This document shows positions 23,803-31,348 of a stretch of DNA of 40,598 nucleotides, piece by piece. A program made the position numbers and the translations under genes. The stretch is from contig JAIECJ010000160.1 in NCBI GenBank assembly GCA_029068555.1, positions 1-40,598 on the forward strand, given 5' to 3'. The notes under the pieces were generated by a model. That model was given only the letters and a program-made list of their open reading frames with translations. It ran no database searches and was not told the DNA's origin. Numbering within the stretch: position 1 is the first letter of the stretch; each line of letters starts with the position of its first letter. The stretch is from Lachnospiraceae bacterium (GTDB lineage: Bacteria > Bacillota > Clostridia > Lachnospirales > Lachnospiraceae).

Positions 23803-25968
23803 CTACATGCTTTTGCGTTCCGCAATTTCTGCCATCTTTGCATCATTCAGCCTTGTATCACCATGAACACGCGAGTATGACAGGTAACCGTTCATGCGAT
23901 CTATCTTCGTCAAATTTTTACTGCCACACTTAGGACAGATATCCATTTCCAATTCCTGATGTCCGCAGTCATCACAATATGCAAGCGACAGGTTAACTCC
24001 CTCGTAAAACCCCATTTCCATTGCACGCCTTACAAGCGTCTTAATGGCAGAAATATTGTAATCAATCGGGTATTTAACATACTGTATCTTGCCACCGTTG
24101 GATAGTTCCCAGAACCGATACTCCAAATCTTGTTTTTCTATAGGTGTAATATCCTCCGTCACATGACAGTGAAAGCTGTTGCTGACATATTCCCTATCTG
24201 AAACGCCTTCTACAATGCCATACTGAGCACGAAACTGTTTCACCTGCAAACCGCAGAGATTCTCTGCCGGCGTGCCATATATTGCATAGAGATTGCCGTC
24301 CTCCTCCTTAAAGCGTGTTACCTCCTTATTGATATATTCAAGAACTTCCAACGCAAAAGCACCATCCTCAACAAGCGACTTACCATTATAGAGCATCTGA
24401 AGCTCATTAAACGCCGTAATGCCAAAGGATGCTGTTGCGGCCTTAAGCAGCGGTTTTATCTTATCTGAAAGTTTTAAATGACCGCCAAGAAACCCTCCCT
24501 CGCAGTACGCCAGCGGATTTGTTGACGCACGCATATTTCCCAGATACGCATAAGTCCTGATGTGCAGCTGCCTGATTAAATTCAAATAATAATCAAGGAC
24601 CTCATAAAAATCCCTGCTTTCCTGTCTTGATTTTGCAAGGATCATAGGGAGATGCAGCGATACCGCACCGACATTAAAACGTCCTACAAATACTGGCGTG
24701 TCCCTATCATCCGCAGGGTGCATCCCGCCCCTTTCATACCACGGTGAAAGGAAAGCCCGACATCCCATAGGCGAGATGACCTTTCCATACTGCTTGTACA
24801 TACTTGCAATATAACCTTTTCCCGTCAGGCTGAGCCAGTCGGGGTACATGGTCTTTGCCGAACACTTGACGCCAGCCTCAAACACATCTTCAAGGGGCAT
24901 TCCCGGACCATGCAGATTTTCATCATACAAAAAGACTATTTTAGGAAAAAGTACTGGTTTCTTACACTCCTTTTTACCTTGTCCTTTACGTCTTACATTC
25001 AGCATTTGTATGGTTGCCATCTTTGCAAAACGCTCTGTTCCAATACCTGCTGTCACAGTAATAAAAGGATAATCCCCGCGGCTGCTGGCTACCGTGTTGA
25101 ATTTATATTCCCATCCCTGAAATCCCTGCTCAAACTCTCGCTCCACATCTGCAATTGCAACTTCTTCCGCTCTCCGCTGATCAATTCCAAGTCCCACATA
25201 CTTTTGAACAGATGCCTTGTATGTTTTTTCGGCATAAGGTGCAAGAATTTTATCAACCTCTGGAACCGTAAAGCCTCCGTACTGTTGACTTGCCGCACTG
25301 AGTACAATATCACCGATTACATCAAACGCTACATCGAGCGATTTGGGTTCGTTGTACCAGATATTTCCCATTTCGAATCCCCCAGAGAGCACATTCTCAA
25401 CGTCAAAAAGACAGCAGTTCATCGTATCACGACGCGCCGACATGTCATGAATATAAATATATCCGTCCCTGCATGCCTGTATCTCCTCTGTTGTCAGGAA
25501 AAACTTCTGATAAAGCTCCTTGTTGAACTGATTGAATATCAGACTTCTTTTCGTGGAGACAAGCGCCGAATCAGTATTTGCATTCTCCTTGTCCCCAACA
25601 TACATGATGGACTGGCTCTTTTTGTAAACATCGTCCATCATGCGCACAAAATCCTGCTTATAATTTCTATAATCGCGGTAACTCTTAGCAACAACAGGCT
25701 TCACATCCTCGAGAGCACTCTCTACGATATTATGCATAACAGGAATCGGAATCTCATCTGTTTCCATCTCGTCAACCTTTGCTATGACATCAGTGCAAAT
25801 TTTACTCTTTTCATCATCCGTAAACTTTGTCAATGCACGATATGCGGATTTGCCGACAGCAGTGATAACTTTCTGGACATTAAATACCTCTTTACTGCCA
25901 TCTTTTTTGATTACAAATACTGTTCTTTTGGGCTGAAAAAGTACACCGTAGTCGTTTTCTTCGCTCAT
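23803..25968 (-). CDS. nrdD: Anaerobic ribonucleoside-triphosphate reductase NrdD
   Basis: The class III enzyme reduces NTPs to dNTPs with a glycyl radical and works only without oxygen. An N-terminal ATP-cone (FVIKKDGSKEVFNVQKV) gives allosteric control by ATP/dATP. The catalytic barrel includes MRASTNPLAYCEGGFLGG. The C-terminal zinc site has CDDCGH and CPKCGSK, and the glycyl-radical loop RMNGYLSYSR lies with its Gly about 27 residues from the end. The 721-residue form starting MSEENDYG is chosen because GGGAG lies 10 nt before this ATG and only 1 nt before the alternative. The upstream palindrome suggests NrdR control. Confidence 0.95.
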   Translation of the reverse strand: MSEENDYGVLFQPKRTVFVIKKDGSKEVFNVQKVITAVGKSAYRALTKFTDDEKSKICTDVIAKVDEMETDEIPIPVMHNIVESALEDVKPVVAKSYRDYRNYKQDFVRMMDDVYKKSQSIMYVGDKENANTDSALVSTKRSLIFNQFNKELYQKFFLTTEEIQACRDGYIYIHDMSARRDTMNCCLFDVENVLSGGFEMGNIWYNEPKSLDVAFDVIGDIVLSAASQQYGGFTVPEVDKILAPYAEKTYKASVQKYVGLGIDQRRAEEVAIADVEREFEQGFQGWEYKFNTVASSRGDYPFITVTAGIGTERFAKMATIQMLNVRRKGQGKKECKKPVLFPKIVFLYDENLHGPGMPLEDVFEAGVKCSAKTMYPDWLSLTGKGYIASMYKQYGKVISPMGCRAFLSPWYERGGMHPADDRDTPVFVGRFNVGAVSLHLPMILAKSRQESRDFYEVLDYYLNLIRQLHIRTYAYLGNMRASTNPLAYCEGGFLGGHLKLSDKIKPLLKAATASFGITAFNELQMLYNGKSLVEDGAFALEVLEYINKEVTRFKEEDGNLYAIYGTPAENLCGLQVKQFRAQYGIVEGVSDREYVSNSFHCHVTEDITPIEKQDLEYRFWELSNGGKIQYVKYPIDYNISAIKTLVRRAMEMGFYEGVNLSLAYCDDCGHQELEMDICPKCGSKNLTKIDRMNGYLSYSRVHGDTRLNDAKMAEIAERKSM

Positions 25969-25988
25969 TTCAATCATACTCCCTATTT

Positions 25989-26034
25989 CTTTTATATTGT
26001 ATGTGTTATTTTATTCCAGCACTATATATAGTGT
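25989..26034 (-). promoter_or_regulatory. Candidate NrdR-box pair over the nrdD promoter
   Basis: CACTATATATAGTG (26020-26033) is a perfect 14-bp palindrome and matches the core of the NrdR box (ACACWATATNTTGTGT family). About 30 bp closer to nrdD, TATATTGTATGT (25993-26004) is a degenerate second site. The spacing of about three helical turns is typical of NrdR pairs. A likely -10, TACAAT, overlaps the second site. Confidence 0.6.
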
Positions 26035-26074
26035 CTGTATATTAGTATAGAGCAATCATACCCCAATGTCAATT

Positions 26075-26109
26075 GCCAAAATAAAAGAAGTAAAGCTTCA
26101 CTTTACTCC
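26075..26109 (-). terminator. Terminator after the small membrane protein gene
   Basis: In the minus-strand transcript GGAGTAAAG pairs with CTTTACTTC (9 bp with one G-T) across TGAAG, followed by TTTTATTTT. Confidence 0.75.
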
Positions 26110-26124
26110 CTTTTAAAATTGCTT

Positions 26125-26268
26125 CTATTCCTTTGCCTGTTCTACCTTCGCCTTAGGTTTCCACACCTTTACACCGATGACTCCGCCGATGCCTGACACA
26201 GCAATAATCACTGCAAAAACCATAAGATATGACAATACCATTCTAAAAAATTCTATTAAATTTGCCAT
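26125..26268 (-). CDS. 47-residue single-span membrane protein
   Basis: A short gene with all the signals of a real one: GAGAGGT about 8 nt before the ATG at 26268, a promoter about 85 bp upstream and a terminator just after the stop. The product starts MANLIEFFRMVLSYLMVFAV and continues IIAVSGIGGVIGVKVWK, one membrane helix of about 25 residues, and ends in a Lys/Glu-rich cytoplasmic tail (PKAKVEQAKE). I do not recognise the family; many short gut Clostridia membrane proteins look like this. It occupies the place after trmD where rplS is usual in Firmicutes. Confidence 0.7.
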   Translation of the reverse strand: MANLIEFFRMVLSYLMVFAVIIAVSGIGGVIGVKVWKPKAKVEQAKE

Positions 26269-26352
26269 GACTTTTACCTCTCATTCCGCTGACATCATTT
26301 CTTATATGAAACCGAAGCAGCAATTTATTATATCCTGAAAACTTATATTCTA

Positions 26353-26382
26353 ATCATACCACTTCCTCTGGTATATCGTCAA
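26353..26382 (-). promoter_or_regulatory. Promoter with an internal palindrome for the small membrane protein gene
   Basis: The minus strand reads TTGACG-N18-TATGAT. Inside the spacer and reaching the -10 is ATACCA-N7-TGGTAT (26356-26374), a perfect 6+6 inverted repeat in operator position. It follows the trmD stop by less than 40 bp. Confidence 0.6.
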
Positions 26383-26418
26383 GTAATTAATCTGACGTTA
26401 CTGTTCATTCGTAACAGT

Positions 26419-27207
26419 TCAGACTTCGGGTTCCTTGTATATTTTTTGATTTTTGAACAATTTGGGCGGATGCAAATTCATATATTCCTCATACAGTTCT
26501 GGTCTTCTTTCCCTTGTCCTTTTTATCGACTGCTCTAACCGCCATTTCTCAATATTGGCGTGATGTCCGCTCAAAAGAACCTCTGGAACCTTTTTTTCAT
26601 GCCAGACCTCCGGTCTGGAATACTGCGGATACTCCAAAAGACCATTTGAATGAGACTCTGTATGTGCAGATTCGTCATTGTTAAGCACTCCTGGCACAAG
26701 TCTTGATACTGCGTCAATCATGACCATTGCCGGAAGTTCCCCGCCCGTCAGTACATAATCTCCTATTGAAATATAGTCTGTTACAATCTCCTCAAGCACC
26801 CTTTCATCAATCCCCTCATAGTGACCACAAAGAAAAATCAAATCATCCTCTTTTGATAAATCGGCAGCCATATTTTGATTGAATACTTTTCCCTGAGGCG
26901 TCACATATATAACTCTTGTTTTTTGGGAATATACTGATAATTCATTGCTGTTCTCCATTTTTTTTCTTCCAGCAATCCTTTCATCCAATGCCCTCCAACA
27001 GTCATATACCGGCTGAGCCTGCATCAGCATGCCAGCCCCGCCTCCGTAGGTATAATCGTCTACTTTTTTATGTCTGTCAAGTGTATAATCGCGTATATTC
27101 ACTGCATCTATGGAAATACAGCCTTTTTCCTCTGCCTTTCCTATAATACTCGTTCGAAGCCCCCCAAGTACCATCTCCGGAAATAATGTCATAATGTGAA
27201 AATGCAT
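26419..27207 (-). CDS. trmD: tRNA (guanine-N1)-methyltransferase TrmD
   Basis: TrmD methylates G37 of tRNAs, preventing frameshifting, with a SAM-binding trefoil knot. Marks are [57 protein letters not shown] and the C-terminal [13 protein letters not shown]. The ATG at 27207 has AGGGAGAAGG just upstream; a longer in-frame form overlapping rimM is rejected. At 262 residues the length is normal. It starts 11 bp after rimM. Confidence 0.96.
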   Translation of the reverse strand: MHFHIMTLFPEMVLGGLRTSIIGKAEEKGCISIDAVNIRDYTLDRHKKVDDYTYGGGAGMLMQAQPVYDCWRALDERIAGRKKMENSNELSVYSQKTRVIYVTPQGKVFNQNMAADLSKEDDLIFLCGHYEGIDERVLEEIVTDYISIGDYVLTGGELPAMVMIDAVSRLVPGVLNNDESAHTESHSNGLLEYPQYSRPEVWHEKKVPEVLLSGHHANIEKWRLEQSIKRTRERRPELYEEYMNLHPPKLFKNQKIYKEPEV

Positions 27208-27218
27208 AATCCTTCTCC

Positions 27219-27728
27219 CTAATCCATAAGCCCATCCATAATATGAACTTTCATTTTCCGATTCTCCATATCTATATCTAAAATACACTGTTTAATTGCC
27301 GGAAAAAGTACCTCCCTGCCATCCTCAAACCGAACTTCGTATACATCATTTGCCCCTGTCTCTATCACATTTGTCAATATTCCAAGATAGCTCCCGTCCT
27401 CATCATATACTTCCAAATCAATTAAGTCTGCTATAAAATACTCGTCACGCCCAAGTTTTACGGCATTTTCCCTTGTAACATAAAGAGATTTTCCCTTATA
27501 ACGTTCTATATCATTTATATTGTCTATTCCTTTAAATTTTAAGATGACAAACTTTTTAAAATACTTCACGCCCTCAATCTCAAGCGTTATCTTTTCCTTA
27601 CCTGTATCCAGAATAATCTCCTTCAACTTCTGAAATCTTCTTACATCATCCGTCATGGGAAATACTTTCACTTCCCCACGAATGCCATGTGTCTGCGCAA
27701 TCGCGCCTACCTGTAGTAAATCTTCCAT
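27219..27728 (-). CDS. rimM: 16S rRNA processing protein RimM
   Basis: RimM binds S19 and helps the 30S head mature. The N-terminal beta-barrel has [18 protein letters not shown] and [15 protein letters not shown]; the C-terminal PRC barrel has [20 protein letters not shown] and [11 protein letters not shown]. The 169-residue length fits. GGAGG lies 5 nt before the ATG. The gene stands in the canonical rpsP-khpA-rimM-trmD order. Confidence 0.96.
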   Translation of the reverse strand: MEDLLQVGAIAQTHGIRGEVKVFPMTDDVRRFQKLKEIILDTGKEKITLEIEGVKYFKKFVILKFKGIDNINDIERYKGKSLYVTRENAVKLGRDEYFIADLIDLEVYDEDGSYLGILTNVIETGANDVYEVRFEDGREVLFPAIKQCILDIDMENRKMKVHIMDGLMD

Positions 27729-27743
27729 GAAACCTCCATATCT

Positions 27744-27881
27744 TCATTCATTTCCTGTCAATTGAGTAAGTCCTTTCTTCAATATTGGCTCCGCATCCGT
27801 CAGTCTTATTGCTGCTTTCTCCGGAACATGCACAGTATAAAAGGGTGCTCCAATGAACACCCTTAACGCACACAGACGCAT
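27744..27881 (-). CDS. Possible 45-residue protein between khpA and rimM
   Basis: The ATG at 27881 has AGGAG 10 nt upstream and opens a frame of 45 codons, starting MRLCALRVFIGAPFYTV, that ends just before the rimM ribosome binding site. The region also holds a terminator-like hairpin, so the frame may only be leader sequence. No family is recognised. Confidence 0.3.
   Translation of the reverse strand: MRLCALRVFIGAPFYTVHVPEKAAIRLTDAEPILKKGLTQLTGNE
27836..27864 (-). terminator. Weak terminator or attenuator hairpin between khpA and rimM
   Basis: In the minus-strand transcript AAGGGTG pairs with CACCCTT across a 10-nt loop and is followed by TTTATA. Placed inside an otherwise continuous operon, it may lower expression of rimM-trmD relative to rpsP. 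Confidence 0.5.
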
Positions 27882-27931
27882 AAAATTTTTACTCCTGCTA
27901 CATCTGGCACAGCGAGCAGACCTGCCCAATT

Positions 27932-28159
27932 TTATATAATTTCAACATCTACCTTAATATTTTCTTTGGAAGATGCTGCCTTGACAACGGAACGAATCGC
28001 TTTCGCAATTCTCCCCTGCTTGCCTATCACTTTTCCCATATCGGCCGGTGCTACATGAAGCTCTACTGTAATGTTCTTACCTTCCGCCTTCTCTGTAACT
28101 ACTACCTCATCAGGATTGTCTACTAAAGCCTTAGCTATAACTTCGACTAACTCCTTCAT
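27932..28159 (-). CDS. khpA: KH-domain RNA-binding protein KhpA
   Basis: A 75-residue single KH-domain protein (YlqC family). The GxxG loop is IGKQGRIAKAIRSVVKAA, preceded by VELHVAPADMGKV. KhpA binds RNA, usually as a dimer with KhpB/Jag, and affects cell size and small-RNA function in Firmicutes. GGAGGTG lies 5 nt before the ATG. It lies between rpsP and rimM, as is usual. Confidence 0.95.
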   Translation of the reverse strand: MKELVEVIAKALVDNPDEVVVTEKAEGKNITVELHVAPADMGKVIGKQGRIAKAIRSVVKAASSKENIKVDVEII

Positions 28160-28203
28160 CTTTCACACCTCCAAAAGTCTAAATAGACTGTTACAAAGAT
28201 TTT

Positions 28204-28449
28204 CTATTTTTCAATACCTGCTGCCTTGAAAATCTTTGAAACAACCTCTGTAGGCTGTGCACCGTTAGATAACCACTTCTTAGCTAACTCCTCGTTTACC
28301 TTAAACTCGCTTGGGTTTGTGTTAGGGTTGTATGTTCCAATCTCCTCGATACACTTTCCGTCTCTGGGCGATCTTGAATCCGCTACGATGATTCTATAGA
28401 TAGGAGCTTTCTTCTGACCCATTCTTCTTAATCTGATTTTTACTGCCAT
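28204..28449 (-). CDS. rpsP: 30S ribosomal protein S16
   Basis: S16 is a small 30S assembly protein. The 81-residue sequence begins [20 protein letters not shown], then [11 protein letters not shown] and [10 protein letters not shown], and is unmistakable. GAGGTG lies about 6-7 nt before the ATG. A hairpin lies between ffh and this gene. Confidence 0.98.
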   Translation of the reverse strand: MAVKIRLRRMGQKKAPIYRIIVADSRSPRDGKCIEEIGTYNPNTNPSEFKVNEELAKKWLSNGAQPTEVVSKIFKAAGIEK

Positions 28450-28489
28450 GTTTTTTCACCTCATTAATCTTTCTTTAAATTTTAATATA

Positions 28490-28521
28490 TAGTAAACGGC
28501 AAATACTTCTATCGTTTACTA
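28490..28521 (-). promoter_or_regulatory. Hairpin between ffh and rpsP
   Basis: TAGTAAACG (28490-28498) and CGTTTACTA (28513-28521) form a perfect 9-bp stem with a 14-nt loop, followed on the minus strand by an AT-rich stretch with no long T run. It may be a partial terminator, an mRNA-processing site or a leader for S16. Confidence 0.45.
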
Positions 28522-28529
28522 AAAATTTA

Positions 28530-29885
28530 TCAAAAAGGAAGTTTAAACTTACCTTTTTTTCCTCCAAATCCTCCCATCATACCTGGGAGCTGCTTCATCA
28601 TTTTCTGTGACTGCTCAAACTGCTTGATGAAGCGGTTTACAACTGCGATATCAACGCCTGCGCCTTTTGCAATCCTGTGTTTGCGGCTTGGATTTAACAG
28701 CTTGGGATCTTTTCGCTCCGCAGGCGTCATGGATAGCACAATCGCTTCCATACGTGCAAGCTGTTTGTCATCGACTGCCGACTCAATATCGCTCGCCTTA
28801 ATGCCCATACCTGGCATCATACCAAGAATACTTGACAGACCGCCAAGTTTTTTCATCTGCCCCATGCTTTCCAGATAATCCTCAAAATCAAACTTGCCCT
28901 TTTTCAGGCGTGCAGCCATCTCCTTTTCTTTATCGACATCCATCTCAAGGTTTGCCTCTGCTACCTTATCTATAAGCGTAAGGACATCGCCCATTCCCAG
29001 AATACGGTTTGCCATCCTGTCAGGATAAAACTGCTCTATATCAGTAAGCTTCTCGCCTGTACTCACATATATAATAGGCTTTCCAGTAACTGCCTTTACA
29101 GAAAGCGCTGCACCGCCTCGCGTATCACCGTCCATTTTGGAGAGGATAACTCCGCTCACACCTACTTTTTCATCGAATTCCTTAGCCACATTGACTGCAT
29201 CCTGACCTGTCATGGCATCCACAACCAAAAGGGTCTGGTGCACATCAACATTTGACTTGATATCCTGCAGCTCTGCCATCATGTCCTCGTCTATGTGAAG
29301 ACGGCCGGCAGTATCTATGATTACTATATTGTTATTGTTTTTTGCAGCATGCTCAAGTGATGCCTTAACAATATCAACAGGCTTATGGTTTGCTCCCATC
29401 GAAAAGAAATCAACCTGCTGTTTATCTGCATTGACATTGAGCTGCTCTATCGCAGCCGGCCGATAAATATCACATGCGACAAGAAGCGGCTTTTTCCCTT
29501 TCAGCTTCAGTTTTCCGGCTATCTTCGCGGCAGCAGTTGTCTTACCTGCCCCCTGTAAGCCACACATCATGATAATTGTTGTTGCCTTGCCCGGCTGTAA
29601 TTCCAACTCAGTTGTCTCAGAACCCATGAGGGTTACCATTTCCTCATTCACTATCTTGATAACCATCTGACCAGGATTGAGTCCATTCATAACATCGGAA
29701 CCGATCGCCCGTTCCTCCACTGACTTTACAAACTGCTTTACCACCTTGAAATTTACGTCCGCCTCCAGGAGAGCCATCTTTACTTCCTTGAGTGCAGCCT
29801 TTACGTCAGCTTCTGTCAGGCGCCCCTTGCTTCTTAAATTCTTAAACACATTCTGCAGTTTGTCTGTTAAGCTTTCAAATGCCAT
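28530..29885 (-). CDS. ffh: Signal recognition particle protein Ffh
   Basis: Ffh binds 4.5S/6S RNA and signal sequences and targets ribosomes to FtsY. The NG GTPase domain carries GLQGAGKTTAAAK, DTAGRLHIDEDMM and SKMDGDTRGGAAL. The C-terminal M domain is Met-rich (GMMPGMGIK, QKMMKQLPGMMGGF). The 451-residue length is normal. GGAG lies about 8 nt before the ATG, three bases after ylxM. Confidence 0.97.
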   Translation of the reverse strand: MAFESLTDKLQNVFKNLRSKGRLTEADVKAALKEVKMALLEADVNFKVVKQFVKSVEERAIGSDVMNGLNPGQMVIKIVNEEMVTLMGSETTELELQPGKATTIIMMCGLQGAGKTTAAAKIAGKLKLKGKKPLLVACDIYRPAAIEQLNVNADKQQVDFFSMGANHKPVDIVKASLEHAAKNNNNIVIIDTAGRLHIDEDMMAELQDIKSNVDVHQTLLVVDAMTGQDAVNVAKEFDEKVGVSGVILSKMDGDTRGGAALSVKAVTGKPIIYVSTGEKLTDIEQFYPDRMANRILGMGDVLTLIDKVAEANLEMDVDKEKEMAARLKKGKFDFEDYLESMGQMKKLGGLSSILGMMPGMGIKASDIESAVDDKQLARMEAIVLSMTPAERKDPKLLNPSRKHRIAKGAGVDIAVVNRFIKQFEQSQKMMKQLPGMMGGFGGKKGKFKLPF

Positions 29886-29888
29886 CTA

Positions 29889-30260
29889 TCAAAGCTCCTC
29901 TATAATTTCATTTGACAAATTTTTTATCCGTTCATCATCCGTAAGGCTGTTAATCAGACGGATATTGTTCTTAATCTTTGAAAATTTCTTCACCAGATGA
30001 AGCTTATTCTCATAGTCATTCAATATTTTGTCACATCTTCTGATCAAGTCATGTACTCCCTGACGGCTGATGCCCTGCTCATCCGCTATCTCACTCAGCG
30101 ATAAATCGTTGAATACAGCATCCTCATAAATCTTTTTTTGATGCTGTGTCAGAAGCTCCCCATAAAAGTCATAAAGCATACCTTTGTATTCTAGCTTTTC
30201 CAGTCCAATTGAAACATTTCCGATTTCAGCACTTTCCACTGTAAGATTACCAGCTTCCAC
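29889..30260 (-). CDS. ylxM: YlxM family helix-turn-helix protein (UPF0122)
   Basis: YlxM is a sigma-70 region 4-like protein that accompanies ffh in Firmicutes and stimulates the SRP GTPase in some species. The domain is [40 protein letters not shown] (the helix-turn-helix) and [14 protein letters not shown]. The GTG at 30260 has GGAGG 7 nt upstream; reading further upstream would run into the promoter. The 123-residue form has an N-terminal extension of about 25 residues before the conserved [10 protein letters not shown]. Confidence 0.92.
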   Translation of the reverse strand: MEAGNLTVESAEIGNVSIGLEKLEYKGMLYDFYGELLTQHQKKIYEDAVFNDLSLSEIADEQGISRQGVHDLIRRCDKILNDYENKLHLVKKFSKIKNNIRLINSLTDDERIKNLSNEIIEEL

Positions 30261-30297
30261 ATTTCTTCCTCCGCTTTCTGAATCACGCGACTTTATT

Positions 30298-30326
30298 AGA
30301 ATACTACATAAAAAAGCAGGTGTCAA
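30298..30326 (-). promoter_or_regulatory. Promoter of ylxM-ffh-rpsP, with its -35 inside a terminator stem
   Basis: The minus strand reads TTGACA-N17-TATTCT, with -35 at 30321-30326 and -10 at 30298-30303. The TTGACA is part of the second arm of the terminator that ends the yitT transcript. Confidence 0.65.
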
Positions 30327-30346
30327 GTATTTTTTCTTGACACCTG
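30312..30346 (-). terminator. Terminator of the YitT-family gene
   Basis: CAGGTGTCAAG and CTTGACACCTG form a perfect 11-bp stem across 8 nt, followed on the minus strand by TTTTTT. It begins about 15 bp after the stop. The symmetric stem also carries TTGACA on both strands. Confidence 0.9.
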
Positions 30347-30360
30347 TAAAATTTCAATGA

Positions 30361-31242
30361 CTATATTTTATCACGCGTAATATCCTTATATCCCTCCCCA
30401 AATATTTCGCTTGCAGAGGACACAATCATAAACGCTGACGGATCTTCATCCTTTACAATTTCCTCAAGTTTGGGATAGATCTGTTTTCTTGTAACAATCA
30501 TCAAAAGCTCCTTTGGCTCATTGGTATATGCCCCTCTTGCCGTGATAATTGTCGCAGTGATATCCAGCTCGTCAAAAATTCTTTGTTTCACCTGTTCCGG
30601 TTTTGCACTTACAATATACGTAAGCTTCGCCTCATCCGATCCATACAGTATTTTATCCATCACAATAGAATCTGTCACTACCGCTATGCCTGCATAAAAT
30701 GCGACTGTCAGATCCTGAAACACAATCCATGACGCCAGAATGACCATACTGTCAAATACAAGAAATAGTATATTTGTCTTAATATGTTTTCTTTTTGTGC
30801 GGACAACCTTGACAATAATATCAATTCCTCCTGTAGTCGCGCCCGCCATAAACACAAACGCCAGTGCGACTCCAATCAATGCACCTCCTATGACTGCCGC
30901 AATCAGCAAGTCATCTGTCATCGCTCCATAGGACGCCAGTGTATTTATAAAAACAGTAATCAGTGCCAGCACATACATCGTGGAACAGATAAAACGCCAC
31001 CCAAACTTCCACAATCCGATCAGTACAATCGGTATATTGATAAGCAGATTGACTGTTCCTGTAGGTATCGTCGTAAATCGGTTCACCAGTATAGAAATGC
31101 CGGTAACGCCTCCCGGCGCAATATTATTCGGATCCAGAAATAAACTAATAGCAACGGCATAAATTACCGCCGCCGCTGTCAGCATCACATAACCTTTTAT
31201 CCTCTTTGCCGCCCGTCTTGTCTGATTCACTACTTTTTTCAT
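30361..31242 (-). CDS. YitT family membrane protein (DUF161 + DUF2179)
   Basis: A 293-residue protein with about six hydrophobic segments in the first 200 residues, including VAISLFLDPNNIAPGGVTGI, which is characteristic of the family. The soluble C-terminal domain (YIVSAKPEQVKQRIFDELD, TIITARGAYTNEPKELLMIV) matches DUF2179. Function is not established; transport or sensing has been suggested for the family. GAGGT lies 6 nt before the ATG. It is flanked by terminators on both sides. Confidence 0.9.
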   Translation of the reverse strand: MKKVVNQTRRAAKRIKGYVMLTAAAVIYAVAISLFLDPNNIAPGGVTGISILVNRFTTIPTGTVNLLINIPIVLIGLWKFGWRFICSTMYVLALITVFINTLASYGAMTDDLLIAAVIGGALIGVALAFVFMAGATTGGIDIIVKVVRTKRKHIKTNILFLVFDSMVILASWIVFQDLTVAFYAGIAVVTDSIVMDKILYGSDEAKLTYIVSAKPEQVKQRIFDELDITATIITARGAYTNEPKELLMIVTRKQIYPKLEEIVKDEDPSAFMIVSSASEIFGEGYKDITRDKI

Positions 31243-31252
31243 AATACCTCAT

Positions 31253-31281
31253 ATAAAAATAGCGCCGCTTGACAGCGACGC
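31253..31281 (-). terminator. Terminator after ilvA, directly before the YitT gene
   Basis: On the minus strand GCGTCGCT pairs with AGCGGCGC (8 bp, one G-T) across GTCA, followed by TATTTTTAT. It ends about 10 bp before the YitT start, so YitT expression may depend on read-through. A second small hairpin (AGAATGC...GCATTCT) lies just upstream at 31288-31304. Confidence 0.65.
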
Positions 31282-31348
31282 ATTATAAGAATGCTTCGCA
31301 TTCTCCCTAAATGGTTTACGCTGTTGCACTTTCCTATATCGTAAAAAA

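Noticed and set aside
24910-26031. 373-codon plus-strand frame opposite nrdD
   Set aside because: It is the antisense shadow of a firmly identified gene and has no plausible protein features.
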